Shown here one piece after another: positions 15,967 through 22,977 of a DNA stretch of 29,327 nucleotides. The stretch comes from a virus. The stretch's first letter is position 1; each line of letters begins with the position of its first letter. A model generated the notes under the pieces. It worked only from the letters and a program-made list of their open reading frames with translations. It was not told where the DNA came from and searched no databases. A program made the translations under genes and the position numbers. Location: positions 1 through 29,327 of IMG/VR virus record IMGVR_UViG_3300028394_000246, one strand, 5' to 3'.

Positions 15967-16622
15967 TATCCAACGTTCCTCTTGATGTCAGTATTGCGGT
16001 AGTTATCCATGTGCTGATCGCCCTCAGAAAATTTCTTGAGTTCAATCATGCCAAGCTGATATAGCTTCTCGTACTGCTGTTGCATCTGTGGCTCTCCCTT
16101 CAAGAACGAATAAGCCTCAACCAGACAACCATACAACAGTGTTTGCGGGAAGTATGTGCTCAACCAAGTAGTATTATTGCTAGCCCCAACAATACTGATC
16201 GGGGTTCTCGAATAATACAAAGTATAAGCGTATGACTGATTTGCCGATGGAGCAATAAGCAGAATAGTAGAAGCGTTGCTGGAAGATTGAATCGCATAAT
16301 ACGCAGGCGCTCCAGTCAATCCAACAGAGGCAGAAGTAACACTATACGCCTCAGTAAGATAAGAAGGGTCTTTAAGAAGCAAGCCAGTCTGAATACCTGA
16401 TATATTTACGAACAAGCTCAAGGTCGTTTCAAAATCACTAGGAGTTGTGATCGTTTGAGTTGTTACGGTTCCAGTAGCAGTAGCTCTGGAGTCAGGAGAC
16501 TTTACGTCACTATTAATACGAAATTCAGCTAGCTCAATAATCCCGTCCAGATTAGAAAGAAAGGTTGTTTCATTTGACTGGACGTAATCTTGTATTTGCT
16601 GTTTAAGTTCAGCGTATGTCAT
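15966..16622 (-). CDS. Phage adaptor protein, SU10-like
   Basis: 218 aa. The start MTYAELKQQIQDYVQSNETT, then IIELAEFRINSDVKSPDSR, matches my memory of the SU10 adaptor family (a ring protein below the portal in short-tailed phages). The middle is beta-rich (TTPSDFETTLSLFV, APAYYAIQSSS, AYTLYYSRTP). The C-terminal helix has LLYGCLVEAYSFLKGEPQM followed by YEKLYQLGMIELKKF. The gene is TAATG-coupled to the 143-aa gene. The 230-aa protein encoded at 18749-19441 has a similar overall plan. Confidence 0.85.
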   Translation of the reverse strand: MTYAELKQQIQDYVQSNETTFLSNLDGIIELAEFRINSDVKSPDSRATATGTVTTQTITTPSDFETTLSLFVNISGIQTGLLLKDPSYLTEAYSVTSASVGLTGAPAYYAIQSSSNASTILLIAPSANQSYAYTLYYSRTPISIVGASNNTTWLSTYFPQTLLYGCLVEAYSFLKGEPQMQQQYEKLYQLGMIELKKFSEGDQHMDNYRNTDIKRNVG

Positions 16623-16648
16623 AATGGCTTGCTCTCAAGTGTAGCTGA

Positions 16649-18430
16649 TTAATTCATTACTCCGGTAGAACGAATTTTCTTCGCAATACCGTAGCCCTTA
16701 CACATACCGCCGCTAGCATACTTGGCGGTCCCACCCTTAGCAAACTTCTGATCCATGCTCGAAGTCTTAGGCTTCGCCATGTCAATCTTCTTGGAACCTG
16801 GAACCATCTTTTTAATCAAAGCCATATCCATAGCCATGTCTTCGTGCTTAGACATACCTCCAGCGGCTTTGCCCTTTTTGCCCATCATGTCCATCATGCC
16901 CTTAGACATTTCACCACCCTTCTTATACTTCTTGCCCATCATAGCCATCATTTCTTTAGGCATACCCTTAGGCATGTTGCCGCCCTTCTTGTACTGAGGG
17001 ACGAGATTTTCTTTCATTGTGTTCATAGAACCTCCTTTAAATTTGCGAACAGTGCCGCCTACCATTTTCTTTGAAGTTTTATCCCCAGAAACTTTTACGC
17101 TAGGGTTGATTTGCCGCGCTTGTCTTGCCTTGAATGATGGACTATCATATGGCACTCCCCCGGTCCCGCGATATTTTTTATCATAAATTTCAGATACAAT
17201 TGGACGTTCATATTCTTTTGAATCGAACATTTTGTATTCATCAAGAAGACCTCCTTTGGCTGGCATCCTATTCTTCGCATTGTACATCTCATCAATAATT
17301 GAAGCCAAAGCCGCCTTCATATCCTTATCATTCGTTTCTTCTTTTGAATCAGAAAACGGGCGATAGCGGGTATCTTCTTCTTTGAGCAATTTTTCAGATA
17401 TACTATCTTTGCGTAATGGGGTCGCTGTCCCTAATGCAGCAAAACCAGCTCCATACTGAGGCGTTAGCCGATTAAACGCACTTTCACGTTTATCAGACTT
17501 ACTCTCTCCTCCCTCAGCAAACTTCTTAGTTACTTTCTTCATAACCCCACCACTAAACTTACGAATAGCACCGCCTGCCATTTTCTTCTTAGGATGAGCA
17601 GCGGATTTGTTTCCCAATAAACCACCATGTGCGACGTTGAGAGTATCAACAGGGGGAACAACAGGAGTGCCAGAAGGAGCGCCAGGAGTCTTCTTCCCGC
17701 GATTCTGAAGCATCTTAAGGATCCCAGGAAGCGCTGCCATAATAGGAGCAGCAATCGCTCCACCCTTACCACCAAACCCAGATAACGCACCAAGAGCAAT
17801 GAACTTGCCGTACTCGTCCATGAACTTCTTCATCCCAGATTTAGTCTTAGGAAGTTCGCCAGCAGCCTTTGCCATATCAGGTGCCGCAGAAGATTTGGTG
17901 CTTTGCGTAATAGACTTGACGATATCAGGGATAGTAGGAGTTGTCGGTTTCCCGTAAGCTGACATCGCATTTGTTAAGTCAGCAGGAGAGTTATCCATCC
18001 CTTGCAAAAACTCTGAATTTGAATTCGTTACGGATTTCGAGATATCAGCAGGAGACACATTCGCTACTGGAGCAACGGGGTTTTTCTTGCTAGGAATAGG
18101 TGGCTTTGAGGGTTTAGTTGGAGCAACAGCAGAAACAGGTTTAGCTATTAACGATGGAGAATTATTCTGAGCAGTTTTATTCTCTTTATCCATCTTCTGT
18201 TGCAATAACTTCACAGCAGCTTGAGGGTCGTATTCAGCACCAATACCTAAAGGCATAGACGATTGCCCAGAATCCCCCAATGCTTTGGTTATTTGTTGGC
18301 CTGGAGTAAACAAGTCTTTAATAAACTGGGGAACTTCCTCTGGCTTAGAGTAAGGATCTGCTCCCTTTGCTCCTGGCTGATTAAACCCCCCATCATATTT
18401 TCTGATTACTTTATCTTTAAACTTGGGCAT
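16649..18430 (-). CDS. Lys/Met-rich GG-motif repeat protein
   Basis: 593 aa from the ATG at 18430, chosen over an upstream in-frame start (18469) because AAGGA lies 7 bases before it and the upstream start would overlap the previous gene. At least eight copies of an aromatic-x(1,2)-GG motif occur: IRKYDGG (N-terminal), then RKFSGG, KKFAEGG, RKFKGG, PQYKKGG, KKYKKGG, QKFAKGG and AKYASGG. The C-terminal 150 residues are extremely Lys/Met/Gly-rich (MPKEMMAMMGKKYKKGG, MMDMMGKKGKAAGG). Residues about 60-290 are Pro/Ser/Lys linkers with a small hydrophobic block (LGALSGFGGKGGAIAAPIMA). The protein is strongly basic. I do not recognise a characterised family. By context it is virion-associated, perhaps a DNA- or membrane-contacting internal protein. 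Confidence 0.8.
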   Translation of the reverse strand: MPKFKDKVIRKYDGGFNQPGAKGADPYSKPEEVPQFIKDLFTPGQQITKALGDSGQSSMPLGIGAEYDPQAAVKLLQQKMDKENKTAQNNSPSLIAKPVSAVAPTKPSKPPIPSKKNPVAPVANVSPADISKSVTNSNSEFLQGMDNSPADLTNAMSAYGKPTTPTIPDIVKSITQSTKSSAAPDMAKAAGELPKTKSGMKKFMDEYGKFIALGALSGFGGKGGAIAAPIMAALPGILKMLQNRGKKTPGAPSGTPVVPPVDTLNVAHGGLLGNKSAAHPKKKMAGGAIRKFSGGVMKKVTKKFAEGGESKSDKRESAFNRLTPQYGAGFAALGTATPLRKDSISEKLLKEEDTRYRPFSDSKEETNDKDMKAALASIIDEMYNAKNRMPAKGGLLDEYKMFDSKEYERPIVSEIYDKKYRGTGGVPYDSPSFKARQARQINPSVKVSGDKTSKKMVGGTVRKFKGGSMNTMKENLVPQYKKGGNMPKGMPKEMMAMMGKKYKKGGEMSKGMMDMMGKKGKAAGGMSKHEDMAMDMALIKKMVPGSKKIDMAKPKTSSMDQKFAKGGTAKYASGGMCKGYGIAKKIRSTGVMN

Positions 18431-18440
18431 GTGTTTCCTT

Positions 18441-18749
18441 TTAACTGATAGAGATACTAACCTTCCCAATGATTATGTATATCTTGTTAGGCAAAACAGG
18501 GTTCCAACCAAAGTACTCACGAGTAGGAGGGTTTTGCGTTGAATCCGTTCGCGGGTTGGATAGTGCAATCGACTCACCGCGCACATACTTACCGATCTTA
18601 AGTTGTGGGTTGTCGATATCAAAACATTCATCACATACAAGCAAGCCATTCCATTGCTCGTTGTATATGTATTTCTTTAGCGTAGTGTACTTCACCTGCC
18701 TAGCGCAGATGTCGCACATTGCGATTGCGTGTTTGCCAGCAGCAAACAT
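18441..18749 (-). CDS. Zinc ribbon protein
   Basis: 102 aa, coupled to the 230-aa gene by a TAATG at 18749. Cysteine pairs at 12/15 (CDIC) and 39/42 (CDEC) are spaced as in a zinc ribbon, with KKYIYNEQWNGLLVC between them. A central ALSNPRTDSTQNPP and an aromatic C-terminus (REYFGWNPVLPNKIYIII) follow. From memory, similar zinc-ribbon proteins sit in connector regions of many aquatic phages. Zinc binding is predicted by the cysteines; the partner is unknown. Confidence 0.87.
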   Translation of the reverse strand: MFAAGKHAIAMCDICARQVKYTTLKKYIYNEQWNGLLVCDECFDIDNPQLKIGKYVRGESIALSNPRTDSTQNPPTREYFGWNPVLPNKIYIIIGKVSISIS

Positions 18750-19441
18750 TAGAAACCATACCCCCCAGGAATCAATCTTACAGAAGTCCTTTGACGATCT
18801 TCATCTGCTGCACGTTGGAAGTCTTCCTCGTACATAGCTTTCAATTCAGGGATTCGAGCAAATGATTCTGGGCGCTTGTTGGCTAACTGATACGCTAACC
18901 CAGATATGAGTGCAGGGATAAACCGAAACGGTACATCCATGTTGTTGTCTGAATTAGTTCCAACATCCTGCTGACGACGCAAACGATAGTATACAAACTG
19001 GCGAGAGATCGTATTGTCTGGCACCTGCCAGAACGTGATCTCAGGGTTGGCTTGATCCCTAGCAACGTAGTACTGAATCGGTGTACCAAGGATCAGCTTA
19101 TTAGGCAACGTGTTGTAGGTAACAAAAGAGATAGGAGTAATTGCAATGTCTGTCTGCTGATTCGTCTGTCCAGCATAAGTACGAATCACACCCTCCAGCA
19201 CGTCAATCGTATCGCTGGCAAGTGCATAGGTAGCAGTGCCTGCGACTAGGGTAAGGGTCTCTTGGTCAACACACCAAAGGTTTAACCCACGATTAGCCCA
19301 CTCCATCGACAAGAGATTGAGACTGCGACGAGCAGTACGAATCTCGTAGCCACCCTTTATCTCAACACCAATTCGTTCGTAAGCCTCTTCGATTATGTCG
19401 AGGATGTTGATGTTGAAATTTGCAGTTCCAGAAGTAGCCAT
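18749..19441 (-). CDS. Adaptor/packaged-DNA stabilisation protein, P22 gp4-like
   Basis: 230 aa, TAATG-coupled at both ends. The N-terminal helices (NILDIIEEAYERIGVEIKGG and YEIRTARRSLNLLSMEWANR) precede a beta block (LWCVDQETLTLVAGTATYAL), then YYVARDQANPEITFWQVP and a C-terminal helix with FIPALISGLAYQLANKRPES. This plan fits the P22 gp4-type adaptor, which seals the portal after packaging and is the first tail ring. The assignment rests on position and general architecture, not on a specific active motif. Another adaptor-like gene follows two genes downstream. Confidence 0.8.
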   Translation of the reverse strand: MATSGTANFNINILDIIEEAYERIGVEIKGGYEIRTARRSLNLLSMEWANRGLNLWCVDQETLTLVAGTATYALASDTIDVLEGVIRTYAGQTNQQTDIAITPISFVTYNTLPNKLILGTPIQYYVARDQANPEITFWQVPDNTISRQFVYYRLRRQQDVGTNSDNNMDVPFRFIPALISGLAYQLANKRPESFARIPELKAMYEEDFQRAADEDRQRTSVRLIPGGYGF

Positions 19442-19836
19442 TACATGAACCTCTTTGAGATCTTCTTCGCAGATTCTGGCTGACTAGAAAACTGCTTACC
19501 TGCTTTTGTGTCTTCTCGCTTGGCCTTAGTCGAAGCAGCATACACACTAGAAGGCATGGACTGAATCGCCTTCTTGGGGAGATACCGCTCACCAGTAGCC
19601 TTAGGACCTTGTGTAGAAGGCTTGCCACTCTTAGTGGTCCAGTCTTCCTTGCCCCATTTCGACAAGCTACTCTGTGCGCTAGACTTCTTACCGGAGTACC
19701 CACCACCAGCAGACTCATACTTCTGAGCTACTAGTTGCGCCTTACGAGCAGACCACTGCCCAGGATCTCCTCCCTTACTGGAGGCCATGACCTGAGACTT
19801 GATGCGTTCTCTAAGCTCTGGCTTGGTATAGCCCAT
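19441..19836 (-). CDS. Small basic protein, DUF5872-like
   Basis: 131 aa, TAATG-coupled at both ends. The conserved core GGDPGQWSARKAQLVAQKYE, then GGGYSGKKSSAQSSLSKWGK and EDWTTKSGK, matches my memory of the DUF5872 family found in phages and large viruses. Very rich in Lys, Ser and Gly. Its C-terminal half is variable (ATGERYLPKKAIQSMP). Function unknown; basic character and the cluster context allow a nucleic-acid-associated role, which is inference. Confidence 0.82.
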   Translation of the reverse strand: MGYTKPELRERIKSQVMASSKGGDPGQWSARKAQLVAQKYESAGGGYSGKKSSAQSSLSKWGKEDWTTKSGKPSTQGPKATGERYLPKKAIQSMPSSVYAASTKAKREDTKAGKQFSSQPESAKKISKRFM

Positions 19837-20039
19837 TAGAACCCTTTCTTAAGTTTAGGCGCTTGCATCTTGGACATCTTTACCTTAGGCGCTTTGATAC
19901 TAGGGGTTTTGATGCTTGGAGTTTTGATACTAGAGAACTTGCTAGAGACAACGGCTGGAGGATAAGCGCCAGTGCTGGACTTCTTCTTAGACATAGAAGG
20001 AGTTCCAACTTCCTTGCCCATGTTGAATCTTCCAATCAT
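19836..20039 (-). CDS. Small SIKTP-repeat basic protein
   Basis: 67 aa, starting in an ATGA overlap with the preceding gene and ending in a TAATG overlap with the next. Residues about 36-67 contain repeated [S/A]-I-K-T-P and K-[A/S]-P units (SIKTPSIKTPSIKAPKVK), ending in KLKKGF. The composition resembles lysine/proline-rich tails of linker histones and small nucleic-acid-binding proteins. Probably disordered. I do not recognise a named family. Confidence 0.78.
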   Translation of the reverse strand: MIGRFNMGKEVGTPSMSKKKSSTGAYPPAVVSSKFSSIKTPSIKTPSIKAPKVKMSKMQAPKLKKGF

Positions 20040-20200
20040 CGCTTAAGCCTCCGAGACTCAGACAATGCAATAGCAATACCCTGTTTGGGATCGGTAACCT
20101 TGGCACCAGAAGATGACTTTAGCTTTCCAGACTTAAACTCGTGCATTACCTTTTCAACTTTGTTCTGTTGCCGCTTGGCTGAAGTGATCTTTCCTTTCAT
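20036..20200 (-). CDS. Small DUF6496-like protein
   Basis: 54 aa. It occupies the gap between the 89-aa gene and the 67-aa gene and overlaps the latter by ATGA. The sequence KRQQNKVEKVMHEFKSGKLK, then SSSGAKVTDPKQGIAIALSE, matches my memory of the DUF6496 phage family. Strongly basic, with one helix, a Gly/Ser turn and a second helix. The first codon follows the 89-aa stop by three bases. Function unknown; the cluster of small basic genes suggests a nucleic-acid-related or virion role. Confidence 0.85.
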   Translation of the reverse strand: MKGKITSAKRQQNKVEKVMHEFKSGKLKSSSGAKVTDPKQGIAIALSESRRLKR

Positions 20201-20203
20201 GAA

Positions 20204-20473
20204 TCAACCCCAGCAAATAGTAGCTGAAGTAACATTGGAAACAGTCAAATAAATGTTAGTTGAAAACCTAACACCATTACCGCCCAAGAAAAAACTATTC
20301 GTAGTGCTAGCTGGAAAATCAATGTCTACTAGGATAGTTCCACTAGCCCCACCATCTCTTAGCTGCAATGAACCAGCTAGACCAGTATAAGAAACTATAC
20401 TGACGACACGCCCCGGCCCATTAAATACAGTGCCAGATGCGGTCAACTTCTTACATTGTAAATCGCTATTCAT
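20204..20473 (-). CDS. Small beta-rich unknown protein
   Basis: 89 aa from the ATG at 20473. A longer frame extends upstream, but it is antiparallel to nothing conserved and runs through the coding part of the 112-aa gene, so the internal ATG, which overlaps that gene by 8 bases, is preferred. The upstream bases include AGAGGAA (about 4 bases before the start), a usable binding site. The sequence (MNSDLQCKKLTASGTVFNGP, then RVVSIVSYTGLAGSLQLRDG) is beta-rich and resembles small capsid-surface or decoration-type proteins. Function not established. Confidence 0.78.
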   Translation of the reverse strand: MNSDLQCKKLTASGTVFNGPGRVVSIVSYTGLAGSLQLRDGGASGTILVDIDFPASTTNSFFLGGNGVRFSTNIYLTVSNVTSATICWG

Positions 20474-20804
20474 ATAATTTCCTCTTCTGGCTAGCTGGAG
20501 GAGGTTTCTTAATCCCGCCAGGACCAGACCACAATACTTTTCGTGACCAATAGTTTGCCGACAACTTAGAATCGGCTCCCTTGATACCAGCAGAACGTGC
20601 CATGTAACTCTTTCGTGCAGCAGCAGAATAGTTATGGCCCATACTAGAATCGCCAAAGTGAATCAACTTCACCTTGTCGCCTTCCTTGGCGAGTACCATC
20701 TTCTTCTTTTCCGGTTTGCTCGACTCTATTGGCTTGTTGAAGCCAGGGAACGTATGTCCCCTGTATTCAATACCACCACCAGAAGTTTTCTTAAAACTCC
20801 GCAT
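20466..20804 (-). CDS. Small basic protein, DUF5754-like
   Basis: 112 aa, overlapping the next gene by 8 bases. It contains FPGFNKPIESSKPEKKKMVL, then KVKLIHFGDSSMGHNYSAAA, RKSYMARSAG and SANYWSRKVLW. The order 'V-K-FG ... Y-R ... WSR-LW' resembles the DUF5754 family of viruses and phages; this is from memory and needs a profile search. Lys-rich, Trp-containing C-terminus. It opens the series of five small proteins between capsid accessory genes and adaptors. Confidence 0.82.
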   Translation of the reverse strand: MRSFKKTSGGGIEYRGHTFPGFNKPIESSKPEKKKMVLAKEGDKVKLIHFGDSSMGHNYSAAARKSYMARSAGIKGADSKLSANYWSRKVLWSGPGGIKKPPPASQKRKLYE

Positions 20805-20811
20805 TGGAGAC

Positions 20812-21309
20812 TTAGAACGTAGTGCTGCCCATGCTGTAGATCGTTACAGCAGCAGTGGTTACGTTGGTAAAGTTAACGAAGAAGTCTTTCTGCGCGTTCT
20901 GAGCAATCGTCATCGTACCGCTCAAAGTCAAGCCAGTGTTGGTCGTCATCGTAATCGTCTCAGCAGCATCAGCCGTGTTGCGAATGGTAACGATGAAAGA
21001 GGTACCAATAATGGCACTAGGAACAGCGGTCAGAAGATCAGCCGCCGTAGGGAACAAATCGGCACGACCAGCACCATTAGGATCACGAAGGATGAATCCA
21101 AGTTTCAACTGAGCAGGCGTGTAAGTAACCGCTCCAACAGTCGTTACCGCAGTGGGGATTGACTGAAAGAAATCAACGCTATAAGTGTTGAGTACAACAC
21201 CAGTGCCTTGGGCAGAAAGCGTAAGCGAAGCATTATTCGCATCAGTCGGGCTGTAACCCGCGAAACCATTTTGGCTTCGTACAGGCCCAGTAAATGAAGT
21301 GTTAGCCAT
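20812..21309 (-). CDS. Probable capsid-associated structural protein
   Basis: 165 aa, preceded by AAGGAG seven bases before the ATG, the best ribosome binding site in the window, in a leader of 120 bases. The protein is Ala/Thr/Val-rich with predicted strands (LNTYSVDFFQSIPTAVTTV, SFIVTIRNTADAAETITM, TLSGTMTIAQNAQKDFFVN) and no Cys. Position just after the capsid gene, the strong initiation signal and the beta-rich content fit an abundant head-accessory or decoration protein. This is inferred; I do not recognise a characterised family. Confidence 0.83.
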   Translation of the reverse strand: MANTSFTGPVRSQNGFAGYSPTDANNASLTLSAQGTGVVLNTYSVDFFQSIPTAVTTVGAVTYTPAQLKLGFILRDPNGAGRADLFPTAADLLTAVPSAIIGTSFIVTIRNTADAAETITMTTNTGLTLSGTMTIAQNAQKDFFVNFTNVTTAAVTIYSMGSTTF

Positions 21310-21316
21310 TAAAATA

Positions 21317-21322
21317 CTCCTT
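21317..21322 (-). promoter_or_regulatory. Strong ribosome binding site (AAGGAG) for the 165-aa gene
   Basis: The forward bases ctcctt are AAGGAG on the message, with 7 bases to the ATG at 21309. It supports high expression independent of the upstream capsid gene. Confidence 0.85.
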
Positions 21323-21335
21323 CAAGAAAGGTTAA

Positions 21336-21376
21336 CTCATTTGTCTCTTGAACGTCTGTGTAGCCAGTCAAATGAG
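21336..21376 (-). other. Inverted repeat in the leader of the 165-aa gene
   Basis: The 8-base arms ctcatttg (21336-21343) and caaatgag (21369-21376) are perfect complements, separated by 25 bases. On the message this could form a stem-loop 13 bases upstream of the ribosome binding site. It may be an RNA-stability or expression element. Chance cannot be excluded at this length. Confidence 0.4.
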
Positions 21377-21393
21377 ATGTTTCGCTACAAGGA

Positions 21394-21419
21394 ACAAGGG
21401 GAAGTTTCCTTCCCCCTGT
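21394..21419 (-). terminator. Terminator-like hairpin after the major capsid gene
   Basis: On the message the arms ACAGGGGGAAG and CTTCCCCTTGT form an 11-pair stem (one G-U) closed by a GAAA tetraloop. It starts 11 bases after the capsid stop codon. The bases after it (UUGUUCCUUGUAG) are U-rich but not a full U tract, so it may be a partial terminator or an RNA end-stabilising hairpin rather than a full stop. Confidence 0.75.
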
Positions 21420-21429
21420 GTTAAGTTGA

Positions 21430-22341
21430 CTACGAACCGCCGGGGCTACCGAAGATCGCAAGCGGATCGCTCCAGCCTACGGAGTAACGCTCACGTCCTT
21501 TGTACCGCATGTTGCCAGTTTCAAAGTCGCCTTCAGCCGAAGTCTTGAGCTTGACGCGCTCAAACATCTTCAAGCCATTGGGTATGTCAGTCTTGAGGAA
21601 CCAACCATTGGCGTCCGTCAAGTAGTGGTTAACTCGATAGCCGTCAGGCACCGACGACATGTTGTACATGGCGTTGATGTCGTTGTCCGCAGTTCCAGTG
21701 CGCAAAAGAGACTTCAGGAGCCGCTCAGAAACGAACTGGAGAGACGGGGGAACGATCAGCTTACGAGCCTTTGCGGCAATGAGCAAACCACGCTCATCCG
21801 TCCACGCAGCAATTTGAATGATAGCCGCCTCAAGCGAAGTCTCATTGAGGTCAGCACCAGTCGCGGGGCGATTGGAGTTGCTACCGCCAGTGACAAGCGG
21901 ATGGTCCGTAGCGCAAAGCCGTTTGCCGTCGCCGCCAGTGTAGCTGGCATTGAAAGCATTGTTAAGCACGTTCGCACCTTTAACCTGCTTGGTGTTGGCA
22001 AAAGCACGAGCCAACGCCTTGGTGTACCGCTCAGAGACGGAGACATACAGATTGTCTTCCATCGCTTCTTCGGTAACTGCAAAGCCAAGAGCAATCGTCT
22101 CATGCGTGTAGCGCGAGGTGTATGCTTCCTGAGCGTTGTCGTAGGCGATAACTCCACCGTCCGACTTAACAGGAGCAGTGCCAAAGCCCGAGAGCTTGAC
22201 TTCCTCTTCAAACGCACGTTCCGAGCTGGTGATCTCAAAGATTTCTTTGTGTTCCTCACCATAACGAGCATATTCCAAGCCGAACAAAGCGTTCAAACCG
22301 GGAACAAGCTCCTTCAACATTTGTGAACGAGTAATAGCCAT
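21430..22341 (-). CDS. Major capsid protein, Mu gpT-like (HK97 fold)
   Basis: 303 aa, with AAGGA about 9 bases upstream. The N-terminal helix (LKELVPGLNALFGLEYARYG) and the E-loop-like region (FEITSSERAFEEEVKLSGFG) precede the block VIAYDNAQEAYTSRYTHETI, GFAVTEEAMEDNLYVSVSER, and a later ATDHPLVTGGS typical of Mu gpT-type capsids. The C-terminal strand region (RYKGRERYSVGWSDPLAIFG) is also characteristic. It forms the icosahedral shell together with the scaffold encoded upstream. A hairpin terminator follows it directly, allowing higher message levels than for the genes beyond. Confidence 0.92.
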   Translation of the reverse strand: MAITRSQMLKELVPGLNALFGLEYARYGEEHKEIFEITSSERAFEEEVKLSGFGTAPVKSDGGVIAYDNAQEAYTSRYTHETIALGFAVTEEAMEDNLYVSVSERYTKALARAFANTKQVKGANVLNNAFNASYTGGDGKRLCATDHPLVTGGSNSNRPATGADLNETSLEAAIIQIAAWTDERGLLIAAKARKLIVPPSLQFVSERLLKSLLRTGTADNDINAMYNMSSVPDGYRVNHYLTDANGWFLKTDIPNGLKMFERVKLKTSAEGDFETGNMRYKGRERYSVGWSDPLAIFGSPGGS

Positions 22342-22368
22342 GGTATTTGTTCCTTAACCTGTTCCTAG

Positions 22369-22965
22369 TTATGCGCCAGTTGCGTTGGTGTAGGCATGAA
22401 CGCCAATATTCCAAACGCAGAGACAGTCAGTATAGGCATCGCCGGCAGTCGAGTAAACCGAGTCAACGAAGCCAATGATTTTTACAGCCAACGTGTTGGT
22501 CGTGGTAACGCCAGAAGCACTAAGAACAGTGCTGGAGTTTCCACTGGTCGTAGAACCAGAGGTCACGTTAGCCAGAGGAGCATTATTACCAACAGCAGTG
22601 GCCGCAACCGAACCATTCGCTTGAACCTTGAAGACGACACTAGGATCATCAACAACGTACACATAAATGTTCGTGTAACCAGCGGTCGTAGCTCCAGCCG
22701 GGAGATACTGCGCCCAGTTAGGACGGCCAGTAGGATCGACATACTCACAGCCGACAAAGATGCCAGTCGGAGTATTCGTATTGCGAGTCGTGGTAGGCGT
22801 TGCACCGATAACGGTAACGACACCGGAGTTAACGCTGACGGCGGATCCGAAGTAAATGGCATTGGTGTTGTTCGCACCAATCGGGAATTTCCGAGCAGCA
22901 CCGCGAAGAGCGGCACCCGCCAATTCATACGGGATCAGGCCATAAGGAGTAGCTGTAGCAGCCAT
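22369..22965 (-). CDS. Putative capsid decoration or minor capsid protein
   Basis: 198 aa, with GAGGA 8 bases before the ATG. The sequence begins MAATATPYGLIPYELAGAA; beta strands follow (AIYFGSAVSVNSGVVTVIGA, TGIFVGCEYVDPTGRPNWAQ, YIYVVDD-type segments). The layout 'PFGL.P ... YxxG.PV ... GvfvGv.YtD..GrP' is recalled from phage proteins encoded next to the major capsid gene. A decoration or head-stabilisation role is likely but not proven. Confidence 0.83.
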   Translation of the reverse strand: MAATATPYGLIPYELAGAALRGAARKFPIGANNTNAIYFGSAVSVNSGVVTVIGATPTTTRNTNTPTGIFVGCEYVDPTGRPNWAQYLPAGATTAGYTNIYVYVVDDPSVVFKVQANGSVAATAVGNNAPLANVTSGSTTSGNSSTVLSASGVTTTNTLAVKIIGFVDSVYSTAGDAYTDCLCVWNIGVHAYTNATGA

Positions 22966-22977
22966 ATAGAGTTCCTC

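Noticed and set aside
18431-18469. Longer start of the 593-aa gene at 18469
   Set aside because: It would overlap the zinc ribbon gene by 29 bases without a binding site; the ATG at 18430 has AAGGA at proper spacing.
20474-20656. N-terminal extension of the 89-aa gene to a TTG at 20656
   Set aside because: The extension lies within the 112-aa coding gene, has an unlikely composition, and an ATG with an upstream AGAGGAA sequence exists at 20473.
21625-22326. 233-aa plus-strand frame opposite the major capsid gene
   Set aside because: The major capsid frame on the other strand has clear family motifs; the antisense product has no recognisable feature and no ribosome binding site was seen.
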